NCBI GenBank assembly: GCA_001072465.1
Contig: JVKM01000061.1
Span: 26,759-90,758 of the forward strand
Direction of reading: 5' to 3'
DNA from: Xylanimonas cellulosilytica
GTDB taxonomy: Bacteria > Actinomycetota > Actinomycetes > Actinomycetales > Actinomycetaceae
Length of the DNA stretch: 64,000 bases
This document shows positions 9,031 through 17,731 of the stretch, in pieces (position 1 is the stretch's first letter; every line of letters begins with the position of its first letter). Below the pieces are notes generated by a model. It saw only the letters and a program-made list of their open reading frames with translations, searched no databases and was not told where the DNA came from. Made by a program: the position numbers and the translations under genes.

Positions 9031-9828
9031 TCAGAGGCTGACCTGCATCCCGGAGGTCGCGAAGTCGAGGGGACCAGACCAGGTCTGTCGCACTTCGGAG
9101 GCCACCCGATCGCGAGGTGTCCACGGCTGGATGTGGGTCGCGATCATGCGGCCCACCCCGGCTCGCGTGGCAACCTCACCCGCGCGCACGCCATCCATGT
9201 GCATATCGGGCTCAGTCTCGTCGCTCGTGAAGCCAACCTCGCTGAGGAGCATATCAACGCCGCGCGCACCCTCGATGATCGTGTCGCACAAGTCGGTATC
9301 TCCCGTGTAGAACAGGGACACCATGCGCTCGGGATCCTCCTCGGAGGGCCCCTCGATGCGCAGGCCAAAGGCCTCGACCGGATGCAGGGCTCGGTAGGGG
9401 TGGATCGTCATGGGACCGACCTGGTAGGCCTCACCCAGCTGCATGTGGGTAAAGGCGAATTCAACCTCGTACGCCTCGTCATCCGGGGCATCCTCGATCT
9501 GGCGCACGCGGCGCAAGGTCTCCGCAGGGCCGTACAGGGGCAGCGCAGATGCGGTCGCTCCGGGCCCCCACTTGCGGTACACCTGCAGGGAAATGATGTC
9601 GCCCATGTGGTCGGCGTGGCAGTGGGACAGCGCCAGGGCGTCGAGTTCGCTCGGGCACACGTGCGCCCACAGCGCACCGAAGGAACCGGGGCCCATGTCA
9701 CACACGAGCGAGAACGTCCGCTCCTCCCCCGATCGCGGGTCCAGGCCTCGGGCCTGAACAAGGTAGGACGAGGCCGGCGACTCCGGGCCAGACATCGAAC
9801 CGGTAGCGCCGATGACAGTCAGCTTCAC
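9031..9828 (-). CDS. MBL-fold hydrolase, cyclic-nucleotide phosphodiesterase type
   Basis: A 265-residue metallo-beta-lactamase-fold enzyme. The dinuclear metal site is visible: HCHADH near residue 94, a later FYTGDTDLCD, and a terminal ATHIQPW. It corresponds by sequence type and neighbourhood to Rv1339 of Mycobacterium tuberculosis, reported as an atypical cAMP phosphodiesterase. It starts with GTG overlapping the murI stop by 4 bp, so the two are coupled. Specificity for cAMP in this organism is inferred from the family, not from the sequence alone. Confidence 0.8.
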   Translation of the reverse strand: MKLTVIGATGSMSGPESPASSYLVQARGLDPRSGEERTFSLVCDMGPGSFGALWAHVCPSELDALALSHCHADHMGDIISLQVYRKWGPGATASALPLYGPAETLRRVRQIEDAPDDEAYEVEFAFTHMQLGEAYQVGPMTIHPYRALHPVEAFGLRIEGPSEEDPERMVSLFYTGDTDLCDTIIEGARGVDMLLSEVGFTSDETEPDMHMDGVRAGEVATRAGVGRMIATHIQPWTPRDRVASEVRQTWSGPLDFATSGMQVSL

Positions 9829-10655
9829 GCGATACCACCGCCGGTGTTCACGCGGGCAACGGAGCCCACCTCGGGGCCAAGGAAACGGCGCGCCAGGCGC
9901 GGGAACGCGTCGGAAGCGCCCGTGGCCAGGAACTGATGGTGCGGCCCCTCACCCGCGGGCCACGGGTCATGAAGGAGTCCGCGGTCCACAAGCTCGTTAT
10001 AGGTGACGTTCGCAGTCGCCTCCGAGGAGGTCACGAGCGTGACCCCCTCGCCCATAATGCGACCGATAACGCCGGTGAGCAGCGGGTAGTGCGTGCACCC
10101 CAGGATCAGCGTATCCACACCCGCTTCCTTCAGCGGCGTCAGATACTCGCGCGCCACGGCCTCGATCTCCTCGCCCGTGGTCACCCCGGCCTCGACGAAG
10201 TCAACGAAAGCGGGGCAGGCCTGCTGGCTGACCGTCAGCCCTGGGACGGCTGCGAGCGCGCGCAGGTACGCCTCGGACTGGATGGTGGCCTTCGTACCGA
10301 TGACGCCCACGTGGTGGTTACGCGTAGCGATGACGCTCTGGCGTGCCGCCGGGGTGATGACCTCGATGACGGGGATCCCGGCATCGATCCAGTAGCGTTC
10401 CCGAGCGTCCGCGAGCGCGGCGGCCGTCGCCGTGTTGCAGGCGATGACGAGAGCCTTCACGCCGCGCGAGGCCAGCTCGTCGAGGGCGGAGAGCGTCAGC
10501 GAGCGAACCTGCGCGATCGCGCGCGGGCCGTAAGGCGTGTGCTCGGTGTCGCCCAGGTAGATGATCTCTTCGTCGGGCAGTTTGTCGATGACTGCGCGCG
10601 CCACCGTCAGCCCACCTAGGCCCGAGTCGAAAATTCCGATCGGGGCGTTGTTCAT
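9825..10655 (-). CDS. murI: Glutamate racemase
   Basis: Makes D-glutamate for peptidoglycan. The 276-residue protein has the N-terminal GIFDSGLGGLTVARAV, the first catalytic Cys in ALVIACNTATAAAL, and the second in LILGCTHYPLL, all intact and in the right order. The length is normal. It heads a coupled pair with the MBL-fold gene and lies 16 bp downstream of the DUF2017 gene, so clpS, DUF2017, murI and the MBL gene may be one transcript. Confidence 0.95.
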   Translation of the reverse strand: MNNAPIGIFDSGLGGLTVARAVIDKLPDEEIIYLGDTEHTPYGPRAIAQVRSLTLSALDELASRGVKALVIACNTATAAALADARERYWIDAGIPVIEVITPAARQSVIATRNHHVGVIGTKATIQSEAYLRALAAVPGLTVSQQACPAFVDFVEAGVTTGEEIEAVAREYLTPLKEAGVDTLILGCTHYPLLTGVIGRIMGEGVTLVTSSEATANVTYNELVDRGLLHDPWPAGEGPHHQFLATGASDAFPRLARRFLGPEVGSVARVNTGGGIA

Positions 10656-10671
10656 GTCTCGACCTTATGCG

Positions 10672-11244
10672 CTACTGAGGATTATTGACGGCTTCCAGGA
10701 GTGAGTCCTGCCACCATGTGATAAGCATATAGATGGCGGCGACGGTTTGCGAGCGCTCCCCCGTCGGCTCACTGAGCGCCAATTCTTCGATGCGCTGCGC
10801 GTCTTGTTGATCCGATAGGCCCAGCTCACCGGCTAAGCCGAGCCTAATGTCATTGAGAGCACCCAGCCAGGACCACACGGCCTCGGGCTGGATCCTCAGG
10901 GTGTCGCTCTCACCGTGGATGATGTGGTCAAGATCGCCGACGATGGCACGCAAACGGACGGACTTATCCGTCCGCAGAGAATCCTCGGTCAGGGCTCGCA
11001 GGCGGCCAGCATCTTCGTCATCCTCGCTCATCGAGGGCAGCAGCATACGCAGGGTACGTTCGCGGGGTTCGTCTCGGCGATGTTCGGTCTCCGTAGCGGC
11101 ATTCACCATGGACGAGGTCGCGGCGTACTCACCGGGATCGTCCAAGACGACGAGAACCTCCGTGGCCAGCTGACGCAGGAGGAGCGCCTCGCCGTCGCTC
11201 ATCGACGACGCGTAGACACCGTCTCGAAGAGCGAAGCCTTCCAT
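10672..11244 (-). CDS. DUF2017 family protein
   Basis: A 190-residue actinobacterial protein of unknown function. Its start (MEGFALRDGVYAS), the LLRQLATEVLVVL helix, the RMLLPSMSEDDEDA segment and the DNIRLGLAGELGL-like C-terminal part (here LNDIRLGLAGELGL) match the DUF2017 family, which is nearly always found directly after clpS. It starts 4 bp after the clpS stop. Co-occurrence suggests a link to the ClpS/N-degron pathway (inference). Confidence 0.8.
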   Translation of the reverse strand: MEGFALRDGVYASSMSDGEALLLRQLATEVLVVLDDPGEYAATSSMVNAATETEHRRDEPRERTLRMLLPSMSEDDEDAGRLRALTEDSLRTDKSVRLRAIVGDLDHIIHGESDTLRIQPEAVWSWLGALNDIRLGLAGELGLSDQQDAQRIEELALSEPTGERSQTVAAIYMLITWWQDSLLEAVNNPQ

Positions 11245-11248
11245 ATCC

Positions 11249-11536
11249 TCAGTCCCGATCCTCTTCGATGGTGGCGCGCAGACCGTAGGAGTGCATGGCC
11301 ATGACGTCCGCTTCGATACGTTCGCGCACGCCCGTGGAGACGGTGGCGCGCCCGCGCGTATGAACGGCCATCATAAGCTCCTCAGCACGAGCGGTGGAAT
11401 AGCCGAAATACTGGCGAAAAACAGCGCTCACGTAGCTCATGAGGTTGACAGGATCGTCCCACACGACGGCACGCCAACGCGGCACCGCGGTGGGTGCCTC
11501 TTGCGTGCGGGACGCGGGTTGGAAGATCGTAGTCAT
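11249..11536 (-). CDS. clpS: Clp protease adaptor ClpS
   Basis: A 95-residue adaptor that hands N-degron substrates to ClpAP/ClpCP. The core VVWDDPVNLMSYVSAVF carries the D/N residues that bind the substrate N-terminus, and the LMMAVHTRGRATVSTG segment supplies the second half of the pocket and the Clp-binding face. The flexible N-terminal extension is normal. Position before DUF2017 and divergent from pncB is the standard actinobacterial order. Confidence 0.93.
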   Translation of the reverse strand: MTTIFQPASRTQEAPTAVPRWRAVVWDDPVNLMSYVSAVFRQYFGYSTARAEELMMAVHTRGRATVSTGVRERIEADVMAMHSYGLRATIEEDRD

Positions 11537-11605
11537 ACATCAACACTAAGACGTATTTGTGTACCAGGGAAGGAAATTCGCACCCCGGTGACACGCTTCT
11601 CAGGG

Positions 11606-11611
11606 TAGGCT
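11606..11611 (+). promoter_or_regulatory. -10 box for pncB (probably leaderless)
   Basis: TAGGCT followed by 6 nt and the pncB ATG, with no Shine-Dalgarno sequence. Confidence 0.4.
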
Positions 11612-11617
11612 CACACT

Positions 11618-12961
11618 ATGCCTGCATCGACATCTACTTCATTGCTAACTGATATGTACGAGCTCACGATGCTCGACGCCGCCCTGAAGGATGGCACCGC
11701 GCATCGTCGCTGCACGTTCGAGCTGTTTGGGCGCCGTCTGCCCGCCACGCGCCGCTTCGGCGTAGTCGCCGGCACCGGTCGTATTCTCGAGGCCCTGGAA
11801 CGCTTCGAGTTCGACGCGGAGCAGATCGATTGGTTGAAAGACCAGGGGATCATCTCCGATGAGGCCGCCCAGTTCCTGGCCTCCTGGCGCTTCACGGGCG
11901 ACATCTGGGGTTACGCCGAGGGCGAGTGCTACTTCCCCGGCTCTCCCCTGCTGACCGTCGAGGGCACGTTCGCGGACTGTACGCTCCTGGAGACGCTGCT
12001 CCTGTCGATCCTCAACCACGACTGCGCCGTGGCTTCGGCCGCGTCGCGTATGACGATCGCCGCCCACGGTCGCCCCTGTATGGACATGGGTGCTCGCCGC
12101 GCCCATGAGCGCGCGGCAGTCTCCGCCGCCCGCGCCGCCATCATCGGCGGTTTCCAGGGCACCTCCGACCTCGAGGCTGCCAAGCGCTACGGGATCCGCT
12201 GCATCGGCACGGCCGCCCACGCGTTTACGCTCCTGCACGACAGCGAACGCGACGCCTTCGACTCTCAGGTCGCCAAGCTGGGCGCGGGCACGACCCTGCT
12301 CGTTGACACCTACGACATTAGGCAGGGCGTCATCAACGCGGTCGAGGCCGCGCGCGCTGCCGGCGGCGAGCTGGGCGCGGTGCGCCTGGACTCCGGCGAC
12401 CTCGTCGCTGAAGCGTTCAAGGTGCGCGGCCAGCTCGACGCGATGGGCGCGACCACCACGAAGATCACGGTGACCTCCGACCTGGACGAGTACGCGATCG
12501 CCGCCCTGGGCGCGGCCCCCGTAGACTCCTACGGCGTGGGCACCAAGCTCGTGACGGGCTCGGGCGTCCCGACGGCCGCCCTGGTCTACAAGGTCGTCCA
12601 GCGCGAGGATAGCAACGGCCAGATCGTGTCTGTGGCCAAGAAGGCCGAGTCGAAGTCCACGGTCGGCGGACGCAAGGTTGCCGGCCGCGTCATGGGCGAG
12701 GACGGCTACGCGACCGAGGAGCTCCTGCTCGTCGGCACGTCCTTCGAGGAGGGCCAGGCTCTGCTAGCCGAGCGCGGCGCCCGCCCGCTGCAGGTCCAGC
12801 TGGTCCGCGGCGGCCAGATCGACGCCGAAGCCTGGGGCCCCGAGGCGCTGTCCCGCGCCCAGGAACGCCACCTGCGCGCCCGCAACGAGCTGCCCTACCA
12901 GGCGTGGCGTCTGTCCGAGGGCGAGGTCGCAATCCCGACGCGCTACGAGCAGGTCGACTGA
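11618..12961 (+). CDS. pncB: Nicotinate phosphoribosyltransferase
   Basis: Converts nicotinate and PRPP to nicotinate mononucleotide for NAD salvage. The 447-residue protein has the N-terminal DMYELTMLDAAL, the phosphohistidine-type region RRAHERAAVSAARAAIIGGF, the IGTAAHAFTLLH segment and the phosphate-binding VRLDSGDL and YGVGTKLVTG motifs. It stands alone and is followed by a strong terminator. Its position next to clpS is shared with many actinobacteria. Confidence 0.93.
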   Translation: MPASTSTSLLTDMYELTMLDAALKDGTAHRRCTFELFGRRLPATRRFGVVAGTGRILEALERFEFDAEQIDWLKDQGIISDEAAQFLASWRFTGDIWGYAEGECYFPGSPLLTVEGTFADCTLLETLLLSILNHDCAVASAASRMTIAAHGRPCMDMGARRAHERAAVSAARAAIIGGFQGTSDLEAAKRYGIRCIGTAAHAFTLLHDSERDAFDSQVAKLGAGTTLLVDTYDIRQGVINAVEAARAAGGELGAVRLDSGDLVAEAFKVRGQLDAMGATTTKITVTSDLDEYAIAALGAAPVDSYGVGTKLVTGSGVPTAALVYKVVQREDSNGQIVSVAKKAESKSTVGGRKVAGRVMGEDGYATEELLLVGTSFEEGQALLAERGARPLQVQLVRGGQIDAEAWGPEALSRAQERHLRARNELPYQAWRLSEGEVAIPTRYEQVD

Positions 12962-12982
12962 CCCTCACCTCTCACTGATCGA

Positions 12983-13025
12983 AGCCCCGGCCTCGTCCTT
13001 CGCTCGGAGGGACGAGGCCGGGGCT
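12983..13025. terminator. Terminator between pncB and the DEAH helicase
   Basis: 16-bp stem AGCCCCGGCCTCGTCC / GGACGAGGCCGGGGCT with an 11-nt loop, between two convergent genes. Confidence 0.78.
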
Positions 13026-13066
13026 CGTTATGCATCAGGGCGCGGACAGCGCTACGGGAGTGCGCG

Positions 13067-14809
13067 TCAGTGGCGGCCGACGAACCACTCGCGCAGCAGG
13101 GCGATACGCGCCTCGATCTGCTCGGTCGTAGCCTGGGCGACCTCGGGGCCACCGCAGCGCGAACGCAGGCGCGAGTGAATGGTCGCGTGGGTCTCGCCGG
13201 AGCGGCGCGACCACGTGGAGACCAGGTGCTGAAGCTCCTTGCGCTTGGCGGCACGCAGCTTGTGGGCGGGGATTCCGGCGTTTTCTTCACGCATCTTCTG
13301 CGCGGCGCGGGTCTTCTTCTGCGCGGCAACCTGGTCGGCCTGGCGGGCACGCAGCAGAGTCGTCACCTGATCGGCATCCAGCAGGCCGGGAATACCCAGG
13401 TATTCCTGTTCTTCCTCGGAGCCGACCTCTGCACCCGCGCCCCATGCGGCTCCATCGAAGAGGACGCCGTCGAACTCGGCGTCCGCGCCCAGGACCTCGA
13501 ACTGGGAGAGCAGGTCGGAAGAAGCTTTCTCCTCGCGGTTCGCGGCCGCGACAAGGGCGTCCTCGGGATTCCACATGTCGTCTTCGCTGGCCTCGTCACG
13601 CTTGGGGCGATCCAATGCATGGTCGCGCTCAACCTCCATGCCGCCGGCGAGGGTCAGCAGGGGCACGACGGAGGGGATGAAGACGGTGGCCGTCTCGCCA
13701 CGACGACGGGCTCGCACGTAGCGTCCGATGGCCTGAGCGAAGAACAGCGGCGTGGAGGCGTTGGTCGCGTAGACGCCGACCGCGAGGCGGGGCACGTCGA
13801 CGCCCTCGGACACCATGCGCACGGCGACCATCCACTTGTCGGTGGAGTCGGCGAACTCGGAGATGCGGTCGGAGGCATCCGCGTCGTCGGACAGGACGAT
13901 CGTGGGGGCCTTGCCGGTGATCAGGCGCAGGTGGCGGGCGTAGGCGCGGGCGTGCTCCTGATTGGATGCGATGACGAGGCCGCCCGCGTCGGGCACGGCG
14001 CGGCGCACCTCTTCGAGGCGCATATCGGCGGCGCGCAGGACAGCGGGAATCCACTCGCCCTTCGGGTCCAGCGCGGTGCGCCAGGCCTGCTTCATCATGT
14101 CCTTGGTGAGGGGCTCACCCAGGCGGGCGCTCACTTCGTCACCGGCGCTGGTACGCCAGGCCATCTGCCCCGAGTAGGACATGAACAGGACGGGACGAAC
14201 GACGCCGTCCTTGAGGGCGTCGCCGTAGCCGTAGGTGTAGTCGGCGCGCGAGCGTCGGATGCCCTCCTCGTCCTCCTCGTAGGTGACGAAGGGGATCGGA
14301 GAGGTGTCGGAGCGGAAGGGCGTACCCGTCAGCGCCAGGCGACGCGTCGCGTCCGTGAAGGCCTCACGCACGCCATCGCCCCACGACAGGGAGTCGCCGG
14401 CGTGATGGATCTCGTCGAGGATGACGAGGGTACGGTAGGCGCGGGTGCGCGCCGCGTGAACGGCCGGGTTGGAGCCAATCTGCGCGTAGGTGACGGCCAC
14501 GCCGTCGAAGTGCGAGCCGGCAACGCCCTGCGAGTTCGTAAAGTCTGGGTCGATGTGGATACCGAAGCGCGCCGCGCTCGAGGCCCACTGTCCCTTGAGG
14601 TGCTCGGTCGGGCACACGACGGTGAGCTTGTCGACGATGCCGCGGGCGATCAGTTCTGTCGCGAGCGTCAGGGCGAATGTCGTCTTACCTGCGCCCGGCG
14701 TTGCAACCGCCAGGAAGTCGCGCGGGGAGGCCGCCATGTAGCGATCCAGGGCAGCGGCCTGCCAGGCGCGCAGCCTGCCAACGGGTGCGCGCCGGGTCGT
14801 CTCGCTCAC
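13067..14809 (-). CDS. SF2 DEAD/DEAH-box helicase
   Basis: A 580-residue superfamily 2 helicase of the ComFA/UvrB-like restriction-helicase type. Motif I is ATPGAGKTTFAL near residue 38, motif II is DEIHH, motif III is LTGTPFRSD, and motif VI is QAIGRYVRARR. The C-terminal third is Lys/Glu-rich and partly coiled. Its role is probably in nucleic-acid metabolism, but the substrate is unknown. It starts with GTG overlapping the DUF3039 stop by 4 bp, a pair widely conserved in actinobacteria. Confidence 0.85.
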   Translation of the reverse strand: MSETTRRAPVGRLRAWQAAALDRYMAASPRDFLAVATPGAGKTTFALTLATELIARGIVDKLTVVCPTEHLKGQWASSAARFGIHIDPDFTNSQGVAGSHFDGVAVTYAQIGSNPAVHAARTRAYRTLVILDEIHHAGDSLSWGDGVREAFTDATRRLALTGTPFRSDTSPIPFVTYEEDEEGIRRSRADYTYGYGDALKDGVVRPVLFMSYSGQMAWRTSAGDEVSARLGEPLTKDMMKQAWRTALDPKGEWIPAVLRAADMRLEEVRRAVPDAGGLVIASNQEHARAYARHLRLITGKAPTIVLSDDADASDRISEFADSTDKWMVAVRMVSEGVDVPRLAVGVYATNASTPLFFAQAIGRYVRARRRGETATVFIPSVVPLLTLAGGMEVERDHALDRPKRDEASEDDMWNPEDALVAAANREEKASSDLLSQFEVLGADAEFDGVLFDGAAWGAGAEVGSEEEQEYLGIPGLLDADQVTTLLRARQADQVAAQKKTRAAQKMREENAGIPAHKLRAAKRKELQHLVSTWSRRSGETHATIHSRLRSRCGGPEVAQATTEQIEARIALLREWFVGRH

Positions 14810-15138
14810 TTGTCGGAGCCCTTTCCGCCGTCGGAGAAGGGCCAGTTACGCCCGTTCTTTCCCATCGAGTCGCGCAGCTCCTTGCAGGTGGGGCACACCG
14901 GGTACTGCGAGGCATCGCGGGTGGGGATCCACACCTTGCCGCACAGGGCGACGACGGGCTGTCCCGTCACCATGGACGAGTTCGCCTTGTCCTTGCGCAC
15001 GAAGTGGGCGAAGCGGTCGCCGTCCCCGCCGGTGCGCTCCTTGCGGGTCTCGGTACGCTCCAGCAGACCGGTCGAGGACGCGGTGGAGGGACCGGAGGGC
15101 GCGGAGGGGCCGGTGGGTTCGTCGAGGGCATTACGCAT
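14806..15138 (-). CDS. DUF3039 family protein
   Basis: A small protein of about 110 residues. Its conserved part is HFVRKDKANSSMVTGQPVVA ... LCGKVWIPTRD ... YPVCPTCKELRD, with a CxxC-type metal site; this is the DUF3039 family. The Gly/Ser/Pro-rich N-terminus is disordered. I prefer the ATG at 15138 because TACAAT lies 7 nt upstream (leaderless); an ATG at 15147 would overlap that box. It is coupled to the DEAH helicase, suggesting a shared pathway. Function unknown. Confidence 0.78.
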   Translation of the reverse strand: MRNALDEPTGPSAPSGPSTASSTGLLERTETRKERTGGDGDRFAHFVRKDKANSSMVTGQPVVALCGKVWIPTRDASQYPVCPTCKELRDSMGKNGRNWPFSDGGKGSDK

Positions 15139-15145
15139 GGGGTCC

Positions 15146-15151
15146 ATTGTA
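15146..15151 (-). promoter_or_regulatory. -10 box for DUF3039-helicase operon
   Basis: On the minus strand TACAAT is followed by 7 nt and ATG at 15138; TTGGAA lies 15 bp upstream as a weak -35. Confidence 0.4.
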
Positions 15152-15220
15152 CGTGCCTGAGGGTCCTTCCAACGGGTGGCACGCGTGCGCCGGGAGCGAA
15201 GAAGCGACGCTCACAATAAG

Positions 15221-15250
15221 GCCCCGGCCTCGCATTGACGAGGCCGGGGC
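15221..15250 (-). terminator. Terminator of nagB
   Basis: 12-bp stem GCCCCGGCCTCG / CGAGGCCGGGGC with a 6-nt loop, 22 bp downstream of nagB. Confidence 0.78.
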
Positions 15251-15272
15251 GAAGTCGGGTGGGGAACCTATC

Positions 15273-16046
15273 TCACAGGTGTTCCTTCTCCCAGACCTCC
15301 TTGTAGAAGTCTGCGAGCTCGAGCTTGGAGGCCGCGGCCTCGTCGAGGAGCACGGTGACGTCGGGGTGGTGCTGGAGGATGGACGCGGGCCAGCGCTGGG
15401 TGACGCCGCCCTCGATCATGGCCTTGACCGCGTCGGCCTTGCCTTCACCCGTGGCGATGAAGATGTGGGCGCGCGAGTCCATGATCGTGCCCAGGCCCTG
15501 GGTCACGCAGTGCGTGGGGACCTGGTCGATGTCGCCATCGAAGAATCGGGCGTTGTCGCGGCGGGTCTGCTCGGTCAGGACACCCACGTGGGTGCGCGAC
15601 GCGAGGGTGCCACCGGGCTCGTTGAAGCCGATGTGGCCGTCAGAGCCGATGCCGAGGACCTGGATGTCGATGCCGCCGTCGGCCTTGATGGCCTCGTCGT
15701 AGGCGGCAGCGCCGGCCTCGAGGTCATCGCACCAGCCGTCGGGGCCGTGTGCCGCACCCTCGGGCATGTCGACGAGGTCGACGAGGTTGCGGTGGATGAA
15801 GTTCGCGTAACCCTCGTAGTGGTCGCGGGGCAGGCCCACGTACTCGTCGAGGTTGTAGGAACGAACCTGGGCAAAGGAGATCTGACCGGCCTCGTAGCGG
15901 CGCACGAGCTCTGCGTAGAGCTTCAGCGGCGAGGAGCCGGTGGCCAGGCCGAGCACAAAGTTCGGCTTAGCGCGGTACACCTCGAGGATGCGGTCCGCTG
16001 CGAGGGATGCGATCTGATCTTCGTCGTTGAAAATTCCAATTCTCAT
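15273..16046 (-). CDS. nagB: Glucosamine-6-phosphate deaminase
   Basis: Converts glucosamine-6-phosphate to fructose-6-phosphate and ammonia. The start is the ATG of MRIGIFNDEDQ (AAGG upstream); the protein is about 257 residues. Diagnostic pieces are LGLATGSSPLKLY, SYNLDEYVGLPRDH, GIGSDGHIGFNEPG and VTQGLGTIMDSR. It follows cutC by 75 bp on the same strand and ends at a terminator, so it is probably the last gene of the ROK-M81-kinase-cutC operon or has its own promoter in the gap. Confidence 0.93.
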   Translation of the reverse strand: MRIGIFNDEDQIASLAADRILEVYRAKPNFVLGLATGSSPLKLYAELVRRYEAGQISFAQVRSYNLDEYVGLPRDHYEGYANFIHRNLVDLVDMPEGAAHGPDGWCDDLEAGAAAYDEAIKADGGIDIQVLGIGSDGHIGFNEPGGTLASRTHVGVLTEQTRRDNARFFDGDIDQVPTHCVTQGLGTIMDSRAHIFIATGEGKADAVKAMIEGGVTQRWPASILQHHPDVTVLLDEAAASKLELADFYKEVWEKEHL

Positions 16047-16121
16047 GTGTTTAACCTTACACTGCTGACGTCGATTTGTCAGACGAATCAATGAAGATTT
16101 TTTGAAAACGTGTGATCTGGG

Positions 16122-16802
16122 TTATCCGTGCAGGGCAGCGACGATTCGCTCGACCTCCGCCCGATCGGTTCCCGAGGTTCCGGGTGCGCGCATGTGGACC
16201 TCTCGTGCTCCCGAGGCAGCCACGACCTCGGCGACGTTATGAGCGCGCAGGCCACCCGACACCAGGATGATGATGTCGTCTCCCCCGCGCTCGACGAGGC
16301 GGGCGAGGGCGTCCGGCTGTGCGACGGCCGGATCCCCACCCGTCGTCAGCACGCGGTCATACCCGAGTTCCATGAGGACGTCGAGGCCGCGATCCTGATC
16401 CACGACCTGGTCAAATCCACGGTGGAAGGTCAACGGCGCGTCCTCGGCCGTGTCCCGCAGGCGCGCGGCCGCGTTCACGTCGATTTGCCCGTCGCGGGTA
16501 ATAACGCCGACGACGAAGCCGAGGCGCACGTCCGATCCCCGACCGATCGACGAGAGGGTCACGATGTCGGAGGCGATGCGGTCGACCTCTTCGCGCGTAT
16601 GCACGAAGTCCCCGGGGCGCGGGCGCACGAGCACCTGAACGCCGCCGGCGGGCGCCACCTCGAGGGCGGCGGCCACCTCGTCGAATGCGGGGGTCAGGCC
16701 GCCGCACGACAGGTCGGTGCAGATCTCGATGCGATCCGCTCCCCCGTCGCGCGCACGGCGCACGCCCACGGCATCTTCCACGCAAATCTCTACAGTCGTC
16801 AC
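16122..16802 (-). CDS. cutC: CutC family protein
   Basis: A 226-residue TIM-barrel protein of the CutC family (EICVEDAVGVRRARDGGADRIEI, LTFHRGFD, LTTGGDP). CutC is labelled a copper-homeostasis protein, but its biochemical role is unsettled, and in many genomes it sits among amino-sugar genes as here. The GTG start at 16802 overlaps the ROK kinase stop (GTGA); a more upstream in-frame ATG at 16823 lies inside the kinase and is less likely. Confidence 0.85.
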   Translation of the reverse strand: MTTVEICVEDAVGVRRARDGGADRIEICTDLSCGGLTPAFDEVAAALEVAPAGGVQVLVRPRPGDFVHTREEVDRIASDIVTLSSIGRGSDVRLGFVVGVITRDGQIDVNAAARLRDTAEDAPLTFHRGFDQVVDQDRGLDVLMELGYDRVLTTGGDPAVAQPDALARLVERGGDDIIILVSGGLRAHNVAEVVAASGAREVHMRAPGTSGTDRAEVERIVAALHG

Positions 16803-17731
16803 GGCTGCCACCTCTCGTAGCACGTCGAGCCACCCACGCGGGCAGCCAGGATCGCGGCACCCCAGCGACCGCCCGCTCCTCCGAGGGAGGCGCGGACGAT
16901 TTCGGGAGCATCACGGAATGTCAGCATCGAAGCGAATTCCTCTCGCAGCGGTGCCAGCAGGTTCTCCCCCGCGTGCGACAGGCCGCCGCCGATGATGATG
17001 CGCTCGACGTCGACGGTGAGCGTCATGTGGGTGAGGGAGAGCGCGAGTGCACGAACCGCGGTGTCCCACACCTCGGTCGCGACCGGGTCGGTACCGATGC
17101 CGGCCTCGACAGCCTTCGCACCGATGTCCTCACCGGTCGCCTGCTCGTAGCGCCTCGCGATGCCCTTCGCCGAGGCGTAGACCTCCAGGCACCCGCGCGA
17201 CCCGCAGCGGCAGGACTCACCACCGGGGAAGACGGGCGCGTGCCCGACTTCGCCGGCGCTAAACGTCGCACCACTCCACAGGTTATCCCCGAGCATGAGG
17301 GCCACGGAGATGCCGGTACCGATGGGCATCATGAGAAAGGAGGAAGCCCCTCGGCCCGCGCCGAGGAGTCCCTCAGCCAGGCCGGCGGCGCGCCCGTCGT
17401 GCATGAGTGCGGCGGGTACGCCCGTGGCATCCTCGACCGCGCGTGCCAGCTGGACACCGCGCAGCTCGAGGTTCGCCGCGTACACGACGGTCCCGCTCTC
17501 CTCATCGACGAGGCCGGGGCAGATCAGGCCGAAACCGACCAGTCCCGGATAGTCGCTCGCGAGTCGCGCACCGATACGTCCCACCTGCTCGGCCACGGCC
17601 TCGCGGTTGGTCGGCTCGTTTCCCTGAGTGAGGATCGCGCCCGCCTCATCGACGATCATCCACTTGATGGATGTGCCTCCGATGTCGATGCCCGCAAATA
17701 CCGGGCCCTCGGAATCCTTGACGGCGCTCAT
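16799..17731 (-). CDS. ROK-family sugar kinase
   Basis: A 310-residue ROK kinase. The N-terminal AGIDIGGTSIKW is the ATP phosphate-binding motif, MHDGRAAGLAE marks the sugar-binding region (in the usual N-D-A position it has H-D-G), GTGISVALM is the second phosphate loop, and CRCGSRGCLEVYAS is the ROK zinc/signature motif. The substrate is probably a hexose or amino sugar. It is coupled by 4-bp overlaps to the M81 gene before it and cutC after it. Confidence 0.85.
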   Translation of the reverse strand: MSAVKDSEGPVFAGIDIGGTSIKWMIVDEAGAILTQGNEPTNREAVAEQVGRIGARLASDYPGLVGFGLICPGLVDEESGTVVYAANLELRGVQLARAVEDATGVPAALMHDGRAAGLAEGLLGAGRGASSFLMMPIGTGISVALMLGDNLWSGATFSAGEVGHAPVFPGGESCRCGSRGCLEVYASAKGIARRYEQATGEDIGAKAVEAGIGTDPVATEVWDTAVRALALSLTHMTLTVDVERIIIGGGLSHAGENLLAPLREEFASMLTFRDAPEIVRASLGGAGGRWGAAILAARVGGSTCYERWQP

